64,000 bases of DNA from Streptomyces mutabilis (GTDB lineage: Bacteria; Actinomycetota; Actinomycetes; Streptomycetales; Streptomycetaceae), in the NCBI RefSeq assembly GCF_014649815.1, contig NZ_BMTT01000011.1, positions 124,001-188,000 of the forward strand, in the 5' to 3' direction. The notes beneath the pieces are model-generated. The model did not search any database and was not told where the DNA came from. It was given only the letters and a program-made list of their open reading frames with translations. Within the stretch, counting starts at the first letter, position 1; each line of letters starts with the position of its first letter. Below are positions 34,366 through 43,234 of the stretch, in pieces. A program made the translations under genes and the position numbers.

Positions 34366-35073
34366 ATGACCGACAAGGACGCCGAAGCGCCGATGCTCGC
34401 GCGGCTGGCCGGGCTGATCGCCGACGAGACCAGGGCCGCCTGCCTGCTGGCCCTGCTCGACGGGCGGGCGTGGACCGCCGGTGAGCTGGCCCGGCACGCG
34501 GGGGTGGCCGCGTCGACGTTGAGCGAGCACCTGGGCAAGCTCGTCGCGGGCGGGCTGCTCGCCGAGGAGCGGCAGGGGCGGCACCGGTACGTGCGGCTGG
34601 CCGACGAGCGGGTCGCACAGCTCGTGGAGGACCTGGCCGCCCAGGTGGCGCCTCGGGCGCGGCGCCCGCGCACCTTGCGAGCGTCGAGCGCCGGTTCGGC
34701 GATGGCCCGGGGCCGCACCTGTTACGACCATCTCGCCGGGCGCCTCGGGATCGCGGTCACCGACGCGCTGACCGGGCGCGGGCTGCTGCGCCAGGACACC
34801 GGCTTCGCGCTCACGGACGCGGGGCTCGACTGGTTCGACGGTGCCGGGATCGCCCTGAAGCCCACCGGTCGCCGCCCCCTGGCCCGCGCCTGCCTCGACT
34901 GGACCGAACGCCGTCCCCATCTGGCGGGCGTCGCGGGCGCGGCGCTGTGCCGGCACGCCCTGGACTCGGGCTGGTGCGTGCGCATCGGGTCCGAGCGGGC
35001 GGTGAAGGTGACGGCGGCGGGCGAGGAGGCGCTGTCCGGGCTGCTGGGGATCGATCCCGTGGTGCTGCGCTGA
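34366..35073 (+). CDS. ArsR-type winged-helix regulator with long C-terminal domain
   Basis: A 235-aa DNA-binding protein. Winged helix in residues ~10-85 (WTAGELARHAGVAASTLSEHL as the HTH), then ~140 residues containing RGRTCYDHLAGRLG and HALDSGWCVRIG. It is two to three times longer than a simple SmtB/ArsR, matching the branch with an extra C-terminal wing. Cys residues (C125, C205 region) may sense metals or thiols, but no clear metal motif is visible. GGGAGG directly before the ATG. It is followed 64 bases later by the EamA exporter, which it may regulate. Confidence 0.8.
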   Translation: MTDKDAEAPMLARLAGLIADETRAACLLALLDGRAWTAGELARHAGVAASTLSEHLGKLVAGGLLAEERQGRHRYVRLADERVAQLVEDLAAQVAPRARRPRTLRASSAGSAMARGRTCYDHLAGRLGIAVTDALTGRGLLRQDTGFALTDAGLDWFDGAGIALKPTGRRPLARACLDWTERRPHLAGVAGAALCRHALDSGWCVRIGSERAVKVTAAGEEALSGLLGIDPVVLR

Positions 35074-35137
35074 GCGGCGCCGGTTCCCGTCCGGAATCCG
35101 CCGGTAGTCCCGTCCCTTCCTTCCTAGCCTCGGGAGC

Positions 35138-36088
35138 ATGATGAGCACCGCCCCGTCCCGCCGCCCGGACCTCCGCGCGGCCGGCGCCGCCACGGTCACC
35201 GTCGTCCTGTGGGCCTCCGCCTTCGTCTCGATCCGCAGTGCCGGCGAGGCGTACTCGCCCGGCGCGCTGGCGCTCGGGCGGCTGCTGTCGGGGGTGTTGA
35301 CGCTCGGGGTGATCTGTGCGGTGCGCCGGGAGGGGCTGCCGCCGCGCTCCGCCTGGCGGGGCATCGCGATATCGGGGCTGCTGTGGTTCGGCTTCTACAT
35401 GGTGGTCCTGAACTGGGGCGAGCAACAGGTGGACGCCGGTACGGCCGCCCTGGTGGTGAACGTCGGGCCGATCCTCATCGCCCTGCTCGGCGCCCGGCTG
35501 CTCGGGGACGCGCTGCCGCCGAGGCTGCTGGCGGGGATGGCGGTGTCGTTCGCCGGTGCGGTGACCGTGGGCCTGTCGATGTCCGGTGAGGGCGGTTCCT
35601 CGCTGTTCGGGGTGGTGCTGTGCCTGCTGGCGGCCGTGGCGTACGCGGGTGGCGTCGTGGCGCAGAAGCCCGCGCTGGGCCACGCGAGCGCGCTCCAGGT
35701 GACGACGTTCGGGTGCCTGGTCGGGGCGGTGCTCTGCCTGCCGTTCCTGGGGCGGTTGGTGCACGAGGCGGCCGACGCGCCGGTCACCGCGACGCTCAAC
35801 ATGGTGTACCTGGGCGTGTTCCCGACCGCGCTGGCGTTCACGACGTGGGCCTACGCCCTGGCCCGTACGACCGCGGGCCGTATGGGGGCGACCACGTACG
35901 CCGTGCCCGCCCTCGTCGTGCTGATGTCGTGGCTGGCGCTGGGCGAGGTGCCGGGGCTGCTCACGCTGGCGGGCGGCGCGCTGTGCCTGGCCGGCGTGGC
36001 GGTGTCGCGCTCCCGTCGGCGCGCGGCGGTTCCGGGGCACGCGAAAGCCCCGGAACCGCGCCGCGAGGATGCGGAGGACCGGCGCTAG
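35138..36088 (+). CDS. EamA (DMT superfamily) transporter
   Basis: A 316-aa membrane protein with ten predicted helices in two EamA repeats (residues ~15-145 and ~160-290). The repeat motif FVSIRSAGEAYSPGALALGR and GVFPTALAFTTWAYAL are typical. It probably exports metabolites or amino acids (RhaT/YdcZ-like group). The last ~25 residues are charged, and their DNA contains a 13-base hairpin (36026-36059). Its stop overlaps the convergent alcohol dehydrogenase gene by four bases. ATG at 35138 or 35141. Confidence 0.87.
   Translation: MMSTAPSRRPDLRAAGAATVTVVLWASAFVSIRSAGEAYSPGALALGRLLSGVLTLGVICAVRREGLPPRSAWRGIAISGLLWFGFYMVVLNWGEQQVDAGTAALVVNVGPILIALLGARLLGDALPPRLLAGMAVSFAGAVTVGLSMSGEGGSSLFGVVLCLLAAVAYAGGVVAQKPALGHASALQVTTFGCLVGAVLCLPFLGRLVHEAADAPVTATLNMVYLGVFPTALAFTTWAYALARTTAGRMGATTYAVPALVVLMSWLALGEVPGLLTLAGGALCLAGVAVSRSRRRAAVPGHAKAPEPRREDAEDRR
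36026..36059. terminator. Hairpin inside the 3' coding end of the EamA gene
   Basis: GCGGTTCCGGGGC (36026-36038) pairs perfectly with GCCCCGGAACCGC (36047-36059), 8-base loop. It lies within coding sequence 30 bases before the stop, between overlapping convergent genes, so it can act as a two-way terminator although it encodes protein. Confidence 0.6.
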
Positions 36089-37182
36089 AAGACGACCAGC
36101 GCCCGCCCGCCCTTGCCCGCCAGCATGTTCTCGAAGGCGGCCGGGATGCCCTCCAGGGCGATGCGTTCGGTCACCAGGGCGCCGAGGTCCAGGCGGCCGG
36201 CGCGGACGTGGTCGGCCAGTACCGGGAGGTCGCGGGCCGGGTCGGCGTTGCCGTAGACGCAGCCGGACAGGGTGCGGCCCCAGTGGAAGATCTCCAGGGC
36301 GTTGAAGGTGACCTGCTGGTCCTTGCCGCCGATGCCGACGACCGTGGTGCGTCCGCCGCGCCGGGTGGACTCCCACGCGGTGCGGATGGTGACCGCGCGG
36401 CCGACGCACTCGACGGCGACGTCCACACCCTGCTTGCCGGTGAGGGCGCGGATCTCGCGGGCGGTGTCGTCGGAGGCGATCAGGTAGTCGGTGGCGCCGG
36501 CGGCGCGGGCCAGATCCTCCTTCTCCGGGGACACGTCGACGGCGACGATCTTCGAGGCGCCCGCGATGCGGGCCGCCTGGAGGGTGGCGAGGCCCACTCC
36601 CCCGACACCGAACACCGCGACCGTCTCGCCCTCGCGGACCCGCGCCGAGTGGTGGACGGCGCCGTAGCCGGTCAGGACGGCGCAGCCCAGCAGCGCGGCG
36701 TCGGTGAGCGGGATGCCGTCGGGGCACGGGAGCACGCACCGGGCGTCCACCACGGTCTCCTCGGCGAACGCGGCGACGTTCAGGCCGGGGTGCAGGTCGG
36801 TGCCGTCGTCGGCGCGGCGGGCGTGCGTGTTCGCGGCGCCGGCCAGGGCGTCGGCGCAGAGCCAGACCTCGCCGAGCGAGCAGGCGTGGCAGGCGCCGCA
36901 GGACGGGGCCCAGTTGAGGACGACGTCGTCACCGGGTGCGACGTGGGCGACGCCCTCGCCGACGGAGAGGACCGTGCCGGCGCCCTCGTGACCGAGGACG
37001 GCGGGGAGCGGCACGCGCATGGTGCCGTTGGACAGGGAGAGGTCGGAGTGGCAGACCCCGGCGGCGACGAGCTTCACCCGGACCTGGCCCGGGCCGGGCT
37101 CCGGCAACTCGATCCCGGTGACCTCCAGCGGGGCACCTGTGGCGGGTACGACGGCGGCGCGGACAGCGGTGCGGACGGCCAT
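36085..37182 (-). CDS. Zinc-dependent alcohol dehydrogenase (class III-like)
   Basis: A 365-aa NAD(P)-dependent MDR alcohol dehydrogenase. Catalytic zinc ligands lie in GVCHSDLS (Cys, residues ~36-43) and GHEGAG (His, ~62-67); the structural zinc loop GACHACSLGEVWLCADAL provides the Cys cluster (C97 region to C110 region). Rossmann motif VFGVGGVGLATLQAARIAGA (~190-209). Start at 37182 with GGGGAG upstream. It follows the aldehyde dehydrogenase by 20 bases on the same strand, so alcohol is oxidised to aldehyde and then to acid by one operon. Confidence 0.92.
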   Translation of the reverse strand: MAVRTAVRAAVVPATGAPLEVTGIELPEPGPGQVRVKLVAAGVCHSDLSLSNGTMRVPLPAVLGHEGAGTVLSVGEGVAHVAPGDDVVLNWAPSCGACHACSLGEVWLCADALAGAANTHARRADDGTDLHPGLNVAAFAEETVVDARCVLPCPDGIPLTDAALLGCAVLTGYGAVHHSARVREGETVAVFGVGGVGLATLQAARIAGASKIVAVDVSPEKEDLARAAGATDYLIASDDTAREIRALTGKQGVDVAVECVGRAVTIRTAWESTRRGGRTTVVGIGGKDQQVTFNALEIFHWGRTLSGCVYGNADPARDLPVLADHVRAGRLDLGALVTERIALEGIPAAFENMLAGKGGRALVVF

Positions 37183-37202
37183 GGCGTGGGCTGCTCCCCT
37201 GG

Positions 37203-38591
37203 CTAGAACTGGAGGGACTTGGTCTGGAGGTACTCGGTGAGGCCGTGCAGGCCCAGCTCGCGGCCCACGCCGGACTGCTTGTAGCCGCCGAAGGGGGCCA
37301 TCGGGTTGAAGCGGCCGCCGTTGATGTCGACCTGGCCGGTGTCCATGCGGCGAGCGAAGGCGACCGCCTCGGCCTCGTCGCCGGCCCAGACCGCGCCTGC
37401 GAGGCCGTAGACCGTGCCGTTGGCGATCCGCACGGCGTCGTCCTCGTCGTCGTAGCGGAGGATGGACAGGACGGGCCCGAAGATCTCCTCCTGGGCGATC
37501 GTCATCCCCTCGGTGACGTCGGCGAAGACGGTGGGGCTGACGTAGTAGCCCCGCTCGCGCGGTGCCTCGGGGCCGCCGGCGACGAGGCGGGCGCCTTCGG
37601 CGACGCCCGCGAGGATGTAACCGCGCACCCGTTCCTGCTGCTTGGCGTTGACGAGGGGGCCGATCCGGTCGCCGTACTTGGCGGCGGCCTCGGCGGCCAG
37701 CTCCACGGCCTCGTCGTATTGGTCCCGGTGGACCAGCATGCGGGTCCAGGCGCTGCACGTCTGGCCGGAGTTGGACATGACGTTGGCGACGCCGACGTTC
37801 ACGGCCTTGGCGAGGTCGGCGCTCGGGAGGATCACGTTGGCTGACTTGCCGCCGAGTTCGAGGGCGACCCTCTTGACGGCGGCGCCGGCGGCCGCGCCGA
37901 TCCGGCGGCCCACGGCGGTGGAGCCGGTGAAGGAGACCAGGTCGACGCCCGGGTGCTCGGCGAGTGCCTGTCCGGCGACCGGTCCGAGGCCGGTCACCAG
38001 GTTGAAGACGCCGGCGGGGACGCCGGCCTCGTGCACCACCTCGGCGAAGAGCTGGGCGGTGAGCGGGGTGTCCTCGGCGGGCTTCAGCACGACGGTGCAG
38101 CCGGCCGCGAGCGCCGGGGCGACCTTGGCGACGATCTGGTGGAGCGGGTAGTTCCAGGGGGTGATGGCGCCGACGACGCCGATCGGCTCGTGGTGGACGA
38201 CGGAGTTGCCGACCTTCTCCTCGAAGCCGTACGTCGCCGCGAGCTCGGCGTAGGAACCGGCCACCGCGATGGGGGCGCCGGCGTGCACGGCCTGTGAGAA
38301 CTTCAGCGGTGAGCCCAGCTCGGCGGTGACGGTCTCGGCGATCTCGTCCTTGCGGGCCACCAGCACGTCCCGCAGGGCGGCCAGGCGGGCGGCACGCTCG
38401 GCGGGCGGGGTGGCGGCCCAGGCCGGCAAGGCGGCGCGGGCGGCCCGTACGGCGGTGTCGACATCCAGGGCGGTGCCGGCGGGGACCCGGCCGATGACCT
38501 GCTCGTCGGCCGGGTTCACGACGTCGGTCGTGTCCCGTCCGTCGGCGTCTCGCCAGGCGCCGTCGATGTACATGCCGTCGTGTGCCTTCAT
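37203..38591 (-). CDS. Aldehyde dehydrogenase
   Basis: NAD(P)-dependent aldehyde dehydrogenase, 462 aa. Motifs: TPWNYPLHQIVAKVAPALAAG (cofactor domain), catalytic Glu in LELGGKSANVIL (residues ~243-254), catalytic Cys in NSGQTCSAWTRM (Cys near residue 281), and EEIFGPVLSI. The C-terminus PFGGYKQSGVGRELG is typical. First gene of the operon with the alcohol dehydrogenase. The palindrome AAACTAGCG-C-CGATAGTTT lies 37 bases upstream of the start, suggesting control by the TetR protein encoded at 33677. Confidence 0.94.
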   Translation of the reverse strand: MKAHDGMYIDGAWRDADGRDTTDVVNPADEQVIGRVPAGTALDVDTAVRAARAALPAWAATPPAERAARLAALRDVLVARKDEIAETVTAELGSPLKFSQAVHAGAPIAVAGSYAELAATYGFEEKVGNSVVHHEPIGVVGAITPWNYPLHQIVAKVAPALAAGCTVVLKPAEDTPLTAQLFAEVVHEAGVPAGVFNLVTGLGPVAGQALAEHPGVDLVSFTGSTAVGRRIGAAAGAAVKRVALELGGKSANVILPSADLAKAVNVGVANVMSNSGQTCSAWTRMLVHRDQYDEAVELAAEAAAKYGDRIGPLVNAKQQERVRGYILAGVAEGARLVAGGPEAPRERGYYVSPTVFADVTEGMTIAQEEIFGPVLSILRYDDEDDAVRIANGTVYGLAGAVWAGDEAEAVAFARRMDTGQVDINGGRFNPMAPFGGYKQSGVGRELGLHGLTEYLQTKSLQF

Positions 38592-38627
38592 CGGGTTCCT
38601 TCCGGGCGGGCCTCGTCGTCCGAGCCC

Positions 38628-38646
38628 AAACTAGCGCCGATAGTTT
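38628..38646. promoter_or_regulatory. Candidate TetR operator, AAACTAGC type, copy 2
   Basis: AAACTAGCG-C-CGATAGTTT: two 9-base arms with one mismatch around a central C; the layout is identical to 33632-33650. Placed just upstream of the aldehyde dehydrogenase gene. Confidence 0.65.
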
Positions 38647-38714
38647 TACGGCACCAGGGGCGGCCTCGATGGTGGCGCGGCTCACCCTTCCGGCGGGCGG
38701 GAGTCCCGGCGGTC

Positions 38715-40061
38715 TCACTCCTCCAGGTCCGGCAGCCGCGCCGGGGCGGGGCAGATCCGGTCGCCGTGCTGGTCGAAGACGAACAGGTGGGCGAGGTCGA
38801 CCAGGAGGGGAACCTGCATGCCGTGGCGCAGGTCGATGTCGGGGGTGGTCCGGACGATCAGGTCGCCGGGGAGGCGTCCGTCGGGGGCGGCGACCGCGGG
38901 TTCGGCGTCGGGGCCGGACACGGGCTCGTCCATGACCACCACCGGACCGGCGCGCAGGGCGCCCGCCCGTTCCCTCAGCCGGTTCAGGACCGTGCCGTCG
39001 CGACGGCGGCGGACCGGGCGGCGGGCGGCGGGGCGGGGGGCCTCCAGTTCGGGAACGACGGCCGGCCGCGAACCGGTGTTGAAGTGGACGAGGACCTCGT
39101 GGCCCTGGAACTCGACGTGCTCCACCAGACCGGTGAGCAGCACCTCACCGGGGCGGGCGGAGGAGGGATCGGCGATCCGCACGGCCTCCGAGCGCAGGCC
39201 GACGATGACCTCGCGGCCCTGCTGGACCCGGAGCAATTGGTGGTCCAGCGAGAGCGGTTCGGGCAGGCGCAGGTACTGCTTGCCCAGACTGATGGTCATC
39301 GCGCCGTCCAGCGGGGCCCGGACCAGGCCACGCAGCAGATTGATGCGCGGGGTGCCGATGAAGGCGGCGACGAAGACGTTGCGCGGCAGGGCGTACACGG
39401 CGCGGGGGCTGTCCACCTGTTGCAGCACGCCCCCGCGCAGGACGGCGACGCGGTCGCCGAGGGACATGGCCTCGGACTGGTCGTGGGTGACGTAGACGGT
39501 GGTGACGCCCAGTTCGCGGGTGAGCTTGGTGATCTCGGCGCGCAGGTGGTTGCGGAGCTTGGCGTCGAGGTTGGACAGGGGTTCGTCCATCAGGAAGACA
39601 CTGGGGTGGCGGGAGATGGCCCGGCCCATGGCGACGCGCTGGCGTTCGCCGCCGGAGAGCTGGGCGGGGAAGCGGTCGAGGAGGTCCTCGATGCCCAGCA
39701 TGCGGGCGGTGGCGTCCACGCGGGGACCGTGGTCGCCCTGCGGGTCTTCGACGCGCAGCGGGAAGCCGATGTTCCCGCGGGTCGTCATGTTGGGGTAGAG
39801 GGCGAAGTTCTGGAAGACCATCGCCATGCTCCGCTCGGAGGGGAGCAGGTCGTTGGCGCAGGCCCCGTCCAGCAGCAGCCGACCCTCGGTGATCTCCTCC
39901 AGGCCGGCGATCATGCGCAACACGGTGGACTTGCCGCAGCCGGAGGGCCCGAGCAGGACGAGGAACTCGCCGGGCGCGATGTCCAGCGACAGCCGGTCCA
40001 CCACGCGGACGCCTCGCGCGTAGGTCTTGCTCACGTCGTGCAGGGAGATGGCGCGTGTCAT
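38715..40061 (-). CDS. Orphan MalK/MsmK-type ABC transporter ATPase
   Basis: A 448-aa ATPase of the carbohydrate-uptake (CUT1) family. Walker A GPSGCGKST (residues 38-46), Q-loop MVFQNFALYP, signature LSGGERQR (135-142), Walker B FLMDEP (156-161), switch His in VYVTHDQSEAMSLGDR, then TOBE domains. An unusual Arg/Pro-rich insertion (PRPAARRPVRRRRDG and following ~60 residues) sits in the C-terminal regulatory part. No permease or binding protein is nearby, so it probably energises distant permeases, as MsiK does. The ATG at 40061 gives the family N-terminus; the open frame upstream has no ribosome site. Confidence 0.88.
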   Translation of the reverse strand: MTRAISLHDVSKTYARGVRVVDRLSLDIAPGEFLVLLGPSGCGKSTVLRMIAGLEEITEGRLLLDGACANDLLPSERSMAMVFQNFALYPNMTTRGNIGFPLRVEDPQGDHGPRVDATARMLGIEDLLDRFPAQLSGGERQRVAMGRAISRHPSVFLMDEPLSNLDAKLRNHLRAEITKLTRELGVTTVYVTHDQSEAMSLGDRVAVLRGGVLQQVDSPRAVYALPRNVFVAAFIGTPRINLLRGLVRAPLDGAMTISLGKQYLRLPEPLSLDHQLLRVQQGREVIVGLRSEAVRIADPSSARPGEVLLTGLVEHVEFQGHEVLVHFNTGSRPAVVPELEAPRPAARRPVRRRRDGTVLNRLRERAGALRAGPVVVMDEPVSGPDAEPAVAAPDGRLPGDLIVRTTPDIDLRHGMQVPLLVDLAHLFVFDQHGDRICPAPARLPDLEE

Positions 40062-40259
40062 GAGAGGTGCCCCCGGGGGCTCACTGAGCGCTGGTGCTCC
40101 GCGGTCGGACGCCCTCGTGCGGGTCGTACGGGGCGCGTGAGTCACGGAAGTTAACGGAATGTGCGCGGCCGAGGGAAGACGCCGGACTCAATCTCGGTGC
40201 GGGTGTCCATCTGGTGAGAAAGCGGACGGCTGGATTCAGGAGCAGTGAGCGACCGCGCC

Positions 40260-40436
40260 TCAGTCGTCCGATCCGCGGCCGTTGCCGCGGCCCGGCGCGC
40301 GCACCAGTTCGCCCGCCAGAAGCGTCCCCTTGGCCACCACCCGCGTCCAGCGGGGGCCGCCCCGGGCCGCCCACACCACGCAGACGCAGCCGCCCACGAC
40401 CAGGAGGAGGACGGCGGACAAGAGGATGAGGATCAT
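40260..40436 (-). CDS. Mini membrane protein coupled to the MFS exporter
   Basis: A 58-aa protein: one N-terminal membrane helix (MILILLSAVLLLVVGGCVCVVW in part, residues ~1-22) and a basic cytoplasmic tail rich in Arg/Gly. Its ATG overlaps the TGA of the MFS gene (ATGA), so its translation depends on the exporter. A ribosome-like AGGGAACG lies inside the upstream gene. It may be a small accessory subunit; no family is recognised. Confidence 0.6.
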   Translation of the reverse strand: MILILLSAVLLLVVGGCVCVVWAARGGPRWTRVVAKGTLLAGELVRAPGRGNGRGSDD

Positions 40437-41677
40437 GCTCGTTCCCTGCTTTCCGAAGCGGTCCGCGCCATCTTGCCAGTCCGTCGCCGGATCCCACCGT
40501 CGGCGTCCGCCTCGGCGGACGGGGAGCGCAGGGCGACGCCCGAGGACAGGAGCAGCAGCGCGCCGAGCATCACGAACGGCGCGGCGACGCCCGCGACGCC
40601 CGCGATCAAGCCGGCCGCGGCGGGTGCGGCGACCTGGCCGAGGCGGTTGCCGGTCAGGCGCAGGGCGAGGGCGGTGGAGCGGGCGTCGTCGGGGGCAGCC
40701 TGGACGACGGTCGTCATGGACAGCGGCTGGCCGACGCCGAGGCAGAAGCCGAGGACGACCAGCATCAGGGCGAGCGCCCACACCGGCACCGGCAGCGCGA
40801 CACCCGCGCACAGCAGGGCGGCCAGCAGACAGGTGACGGTGAGCAGCGCGGTGCGGCCGAGCAGCCGCAGCAGGGGCGTCAGCACCAGCCGGCAGGCGAT
40901 GGTGGCCGCCGCCCGGAGGCTGAGCAGGACGCCGATCACGGCCGGGGAGATGCCCCGGTGCTCGCCGACCACCGGCAGGTAGGCGGTGAGGATGTCGGTG
41001 GCGGACAGCACGGACAGGCTGATCAGGATGCCCGCGGGTACGCCGCGGGCGCGCAGGATGCTGCCCACGGGCACGCGCGCGCCCGCCTCCGTACGGGACT
41101 CGGCGGCGCCCGGGTGCTCTATGCGCCACAGCGACGTGAAGGCGACCGCCGCGCCGACGCCCGCCACCACCAGGGCAAGCGCGCTGCTGCCCGCCATGTC
41201 GTGGCCGCCGATCAGGGCGCCCGCGGCGATCGGCCCGATCAACTGGCCGAGCGAGGCGCCGATGGTGAAGTGGCCGAAATTGCGGTCCTGTTCGTGCGGC
41301 GCGGACTGGCGGGCGACCAGCGACTGGGCGCCGATGACGAAGCAGAGGTGGCCGAGGCCCATGACGCCGCTCCACAGGGCCATCGCCCACGGGGAACCGG
41401 CGACGCCGCTCAGCGCGCAGCCGCCGGCGATGAGCACCACGCCGACGGGCAGCAGCGGCGCGCAGCGGCCGTGGTCGGTGCGGCGGCCGAGCGGGACGGC
41501 GGCGAACAGCGGCAGCAGCGCGTAGACACCGGCGATGACGCCGACCGCCCGCTCGTCCGCGCCCAGCGCGAGGGCGTGGTAGGAGACGGCGGGCCGGGCC
41601 ATCGAAACCGCCCCCTGGGCGAAGCCGAAGGCGATGACGAGACGGAGCAGCCAGCCGCGGTTCCCACCGGGCGCCAT
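40433..41677 (-). CDS. MFS transporter
   Basis: A 414-aa major-facilitator protein with 12 predicted helices. The loop 2-3 motif appears as PLGRRTDHGRC, and HFTIGASLGQLIGPIAAG (TM5 antiporter-like motif, residues ~135-152) suggests a drug or metabolite exporter. The C-terminal half contains LGVGQPLSMTTVVQAAPDDAR. GGGAACGATC lies before the ATG. It forms a coupled pair with the mini membrane protein. The substrate is unknown. Confidence 0.87.
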   Translation of the reverse strand: MAPGGNRGWLLRLVIAFGFAQGAVSMARPAVSYHALALGADERAVGVIAGVYALLPLFAAVPLGRRTDHGRCAPLLPVGVVLIAGGCALSGVAGSPWAMALWSGVMGLGHLCFVIGAQSLVARQSAPHEQDRNFGHFTIGASLGQLIGPIAAGALIGGHDMAGSSALALVVAGVGAAVAFTSLWRIEHPGAAESRTEAGARVPVGSILRARGVPAGILISLSVLSATDILTAYLPVVGEHRGISPAVIGVLLSLRAAATIACRLVLTPLLRLLGRTALLTVTCLLAALLCAGVALPVPVWALALMLVVLGFCLGVGQPLSMTTVVQAAPDDARSTALALRLTGNRLGQVAAPAAAGLIAGVAGVAAPFVMLGALLLLSSGVALRSPSAEADADGGIRRRTGKMARTASESRERA

Positions 41678-41771
41678 GATCGTTCCCTTCCCGCGCTGCC
41701 GGTGTCCGAACCGCCGGGTCCCCGGGCGCCTCCTCCACGGAGTCCCCAGGGAACCGGATCCGGACCGATGA

Positions 41772-43226
41772 TCAGATGATGCCGAACAGGATGCCCGCCG
41801 CGAGGATGACCAGGCTCGTCAGGACCGCCCACTTCACGACGAATTTCGTGTGGTCGCCGAACTCGACCCTGGCCATGCCGACCAGGACGTAGACGGCCGG
41901 GACGAGCGGACTGGACATGTGCAGCGGCTGGCCGACGATCGAGGCACGGGCGATCTCCAGCGTCGACACGCCGTGCGCCTGGCCGGCCTCGGCGAGCACC
42001 GGCAGGACGCCGAAGTAGAAGCCGTCGTTGGACATGAAGTAGGTCAGCGGCAGGCTCAGCAGACCGGTGACCAGGCCCATGTGCGGGCCCATGCCGTCGG
42101 GGATGGTGTCCACGAGCCAGTTGGCCATGTGGTCGACCATGCCGGTGCCGGTGAGGACGCCGGTGAAGACGGCGGCGGCGAAGACCATGCCGGAGACGTT
42201 GAGGACGTTGTCGGCGTGGGCCGCGATCCGGGCCTTCTGGTCGGGTATGTGCGGGAAGTTGACGGTGAGCGCCAGCGCGGCGCCGATCAGGAACAGCACC
42301 GGGATCGGCAGCAGCTCCATGATCATGGCGGTGAGCAGCGCGACCGTGAGCAGCGCGTTGAACCAGTACAGCTTGGGACGCAGGGTGGCGCGCTCGGGGT
42401 CGAGGCCCTGGAATGCGTCGTCGGACTCGGCGTCCCGGGCGGCGTCACCATCGGTGCCGTCGCTGCCGGAGGCCGCGCCGGCACCCGCACTCGAACCCGT
42501 GCCGGGCTTGGCACCGGACTCTGACTCGGCACCGGACTTCGCGCCCGAGCCCGCCCCGACCAGCACCGTCTCGCTCTCCGCCTCGCGCACCAGCGCCTCG
42601 TCCAGCGTCAGCGTGCCCAGCCGCCTGCGCTCGCGCAGACCGAGCACGTACGCCAGGACGACGACCGCGAGCAGGCCGACGGCCAGGGCCGGGATCATCG
42701 GGACGAAGATGTCGGTGGCGTCGACCTTCAGAGCGGTGGCCGCGCGGGCGGTCGGGCCGCCCCACGGCAGGGTGTTCATCACACCGTTGGCCATCGCGGC
42801 GACACCCGTCATCACCACCAGGCTCATCTTCAGGCGCTTGTACAGCGGATACATCGCCGAGACCGTGATCATGAAGGTGGTGGAGCCGTCGCCGTCCAGC
42901 GAGACGATGGCGGCGAGCAGGGCGGTACCGACGACGATCCGCATCGGGTCGGCCTTGCAGAACCTCAGGATGGCCCGGACGACCGGGTCGAAGAGCCCGA
43001 CGTCGATCATCACCCCGAAGTAGACGATCGCGAACATGAGCATCGCCGCGGTGGGGGCGAGGCTGGACACGCCGTCGATGACGTAGTCACCGAGGTGGGC
43101 GCCCTTGCCGACGAACACGCAGAACAGCGCGGGGATCAGCACGAGCGCCGCGATCGGCGACATCTTCTTCATCATGATCAGGACCAGGAAGGTCGCGATC
43201 ATGGCGAAGCCGAGGATGGTCAGCAT
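41772..43226 (-). CDS. CitMHS-type metal-citrate transporter
   Basis: A 484-aa carrier for citrate complexed to divalent or ferric ions, with about 12 helices. Hallmarks: FAIVYFGVMIDVGLFDPVV, DGDGSTTFMITVSAMYPLY (residues ~109-127), GVMNTLPWGGPTARAATAL (~145-163) and FMSNDGFYFGVLPVLAEA. Recalled synteny puts it opposite the S. coelicolor citrate transporter CitSc. Between the two halves is a ~75-residue cytoplasmic loop that is almost entirely Gly/Ser/Ala/Asp/Glu (GAGSGAKSGAESESGAK), longer than I would expect for the family. The ATG at 43226 follows TGAGTACC; inverted repeats in the promoter suggest a regulator. Confidence 0.9.
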   Translation of the reverse strand: MLTILGFAMIATFLVLIMMKKMSPIAALVLIPALFCVFVGKGAHLGDYVIDGVSSLAPTAAMLMFAIVYFGVMIDVGLFDPVVRAILRFCKADPMRIVVGTALLAAIVSLDGDGSTTFMITVSAMYPLYKRLKMSLVVMTGVAAMANGVMNTLPWGGPTARAATALKVDATDIFVPMIPALAVGLLAVVVLAYVLGLRERRRLGTLTLDEALVREAESETVLVGAGSGAKSGAESESGAKPGTGSSAGAGAASGSDGTDGDAARDAESDDAFQGLDPERATLRPKLYWFNALLTVALLTAMIMELLPIPVLFLIGAALALTVNFPHIPDQKARIAAHADNVLNVSGMVFAAAVFTGVLTGTGMVDHMANWLVDTIPDGMGPHMGLVTGLLSLPLTYFMSNDGFYFGVLPVLAEAGQAHGVSTLEIARASIVGQPLHMSSPLVPAVYVLVGMARVEFGDHTKFVVKWAVLTSLVILAAGILFGII

Positions 43227-43234
43227 GTGTGAGT

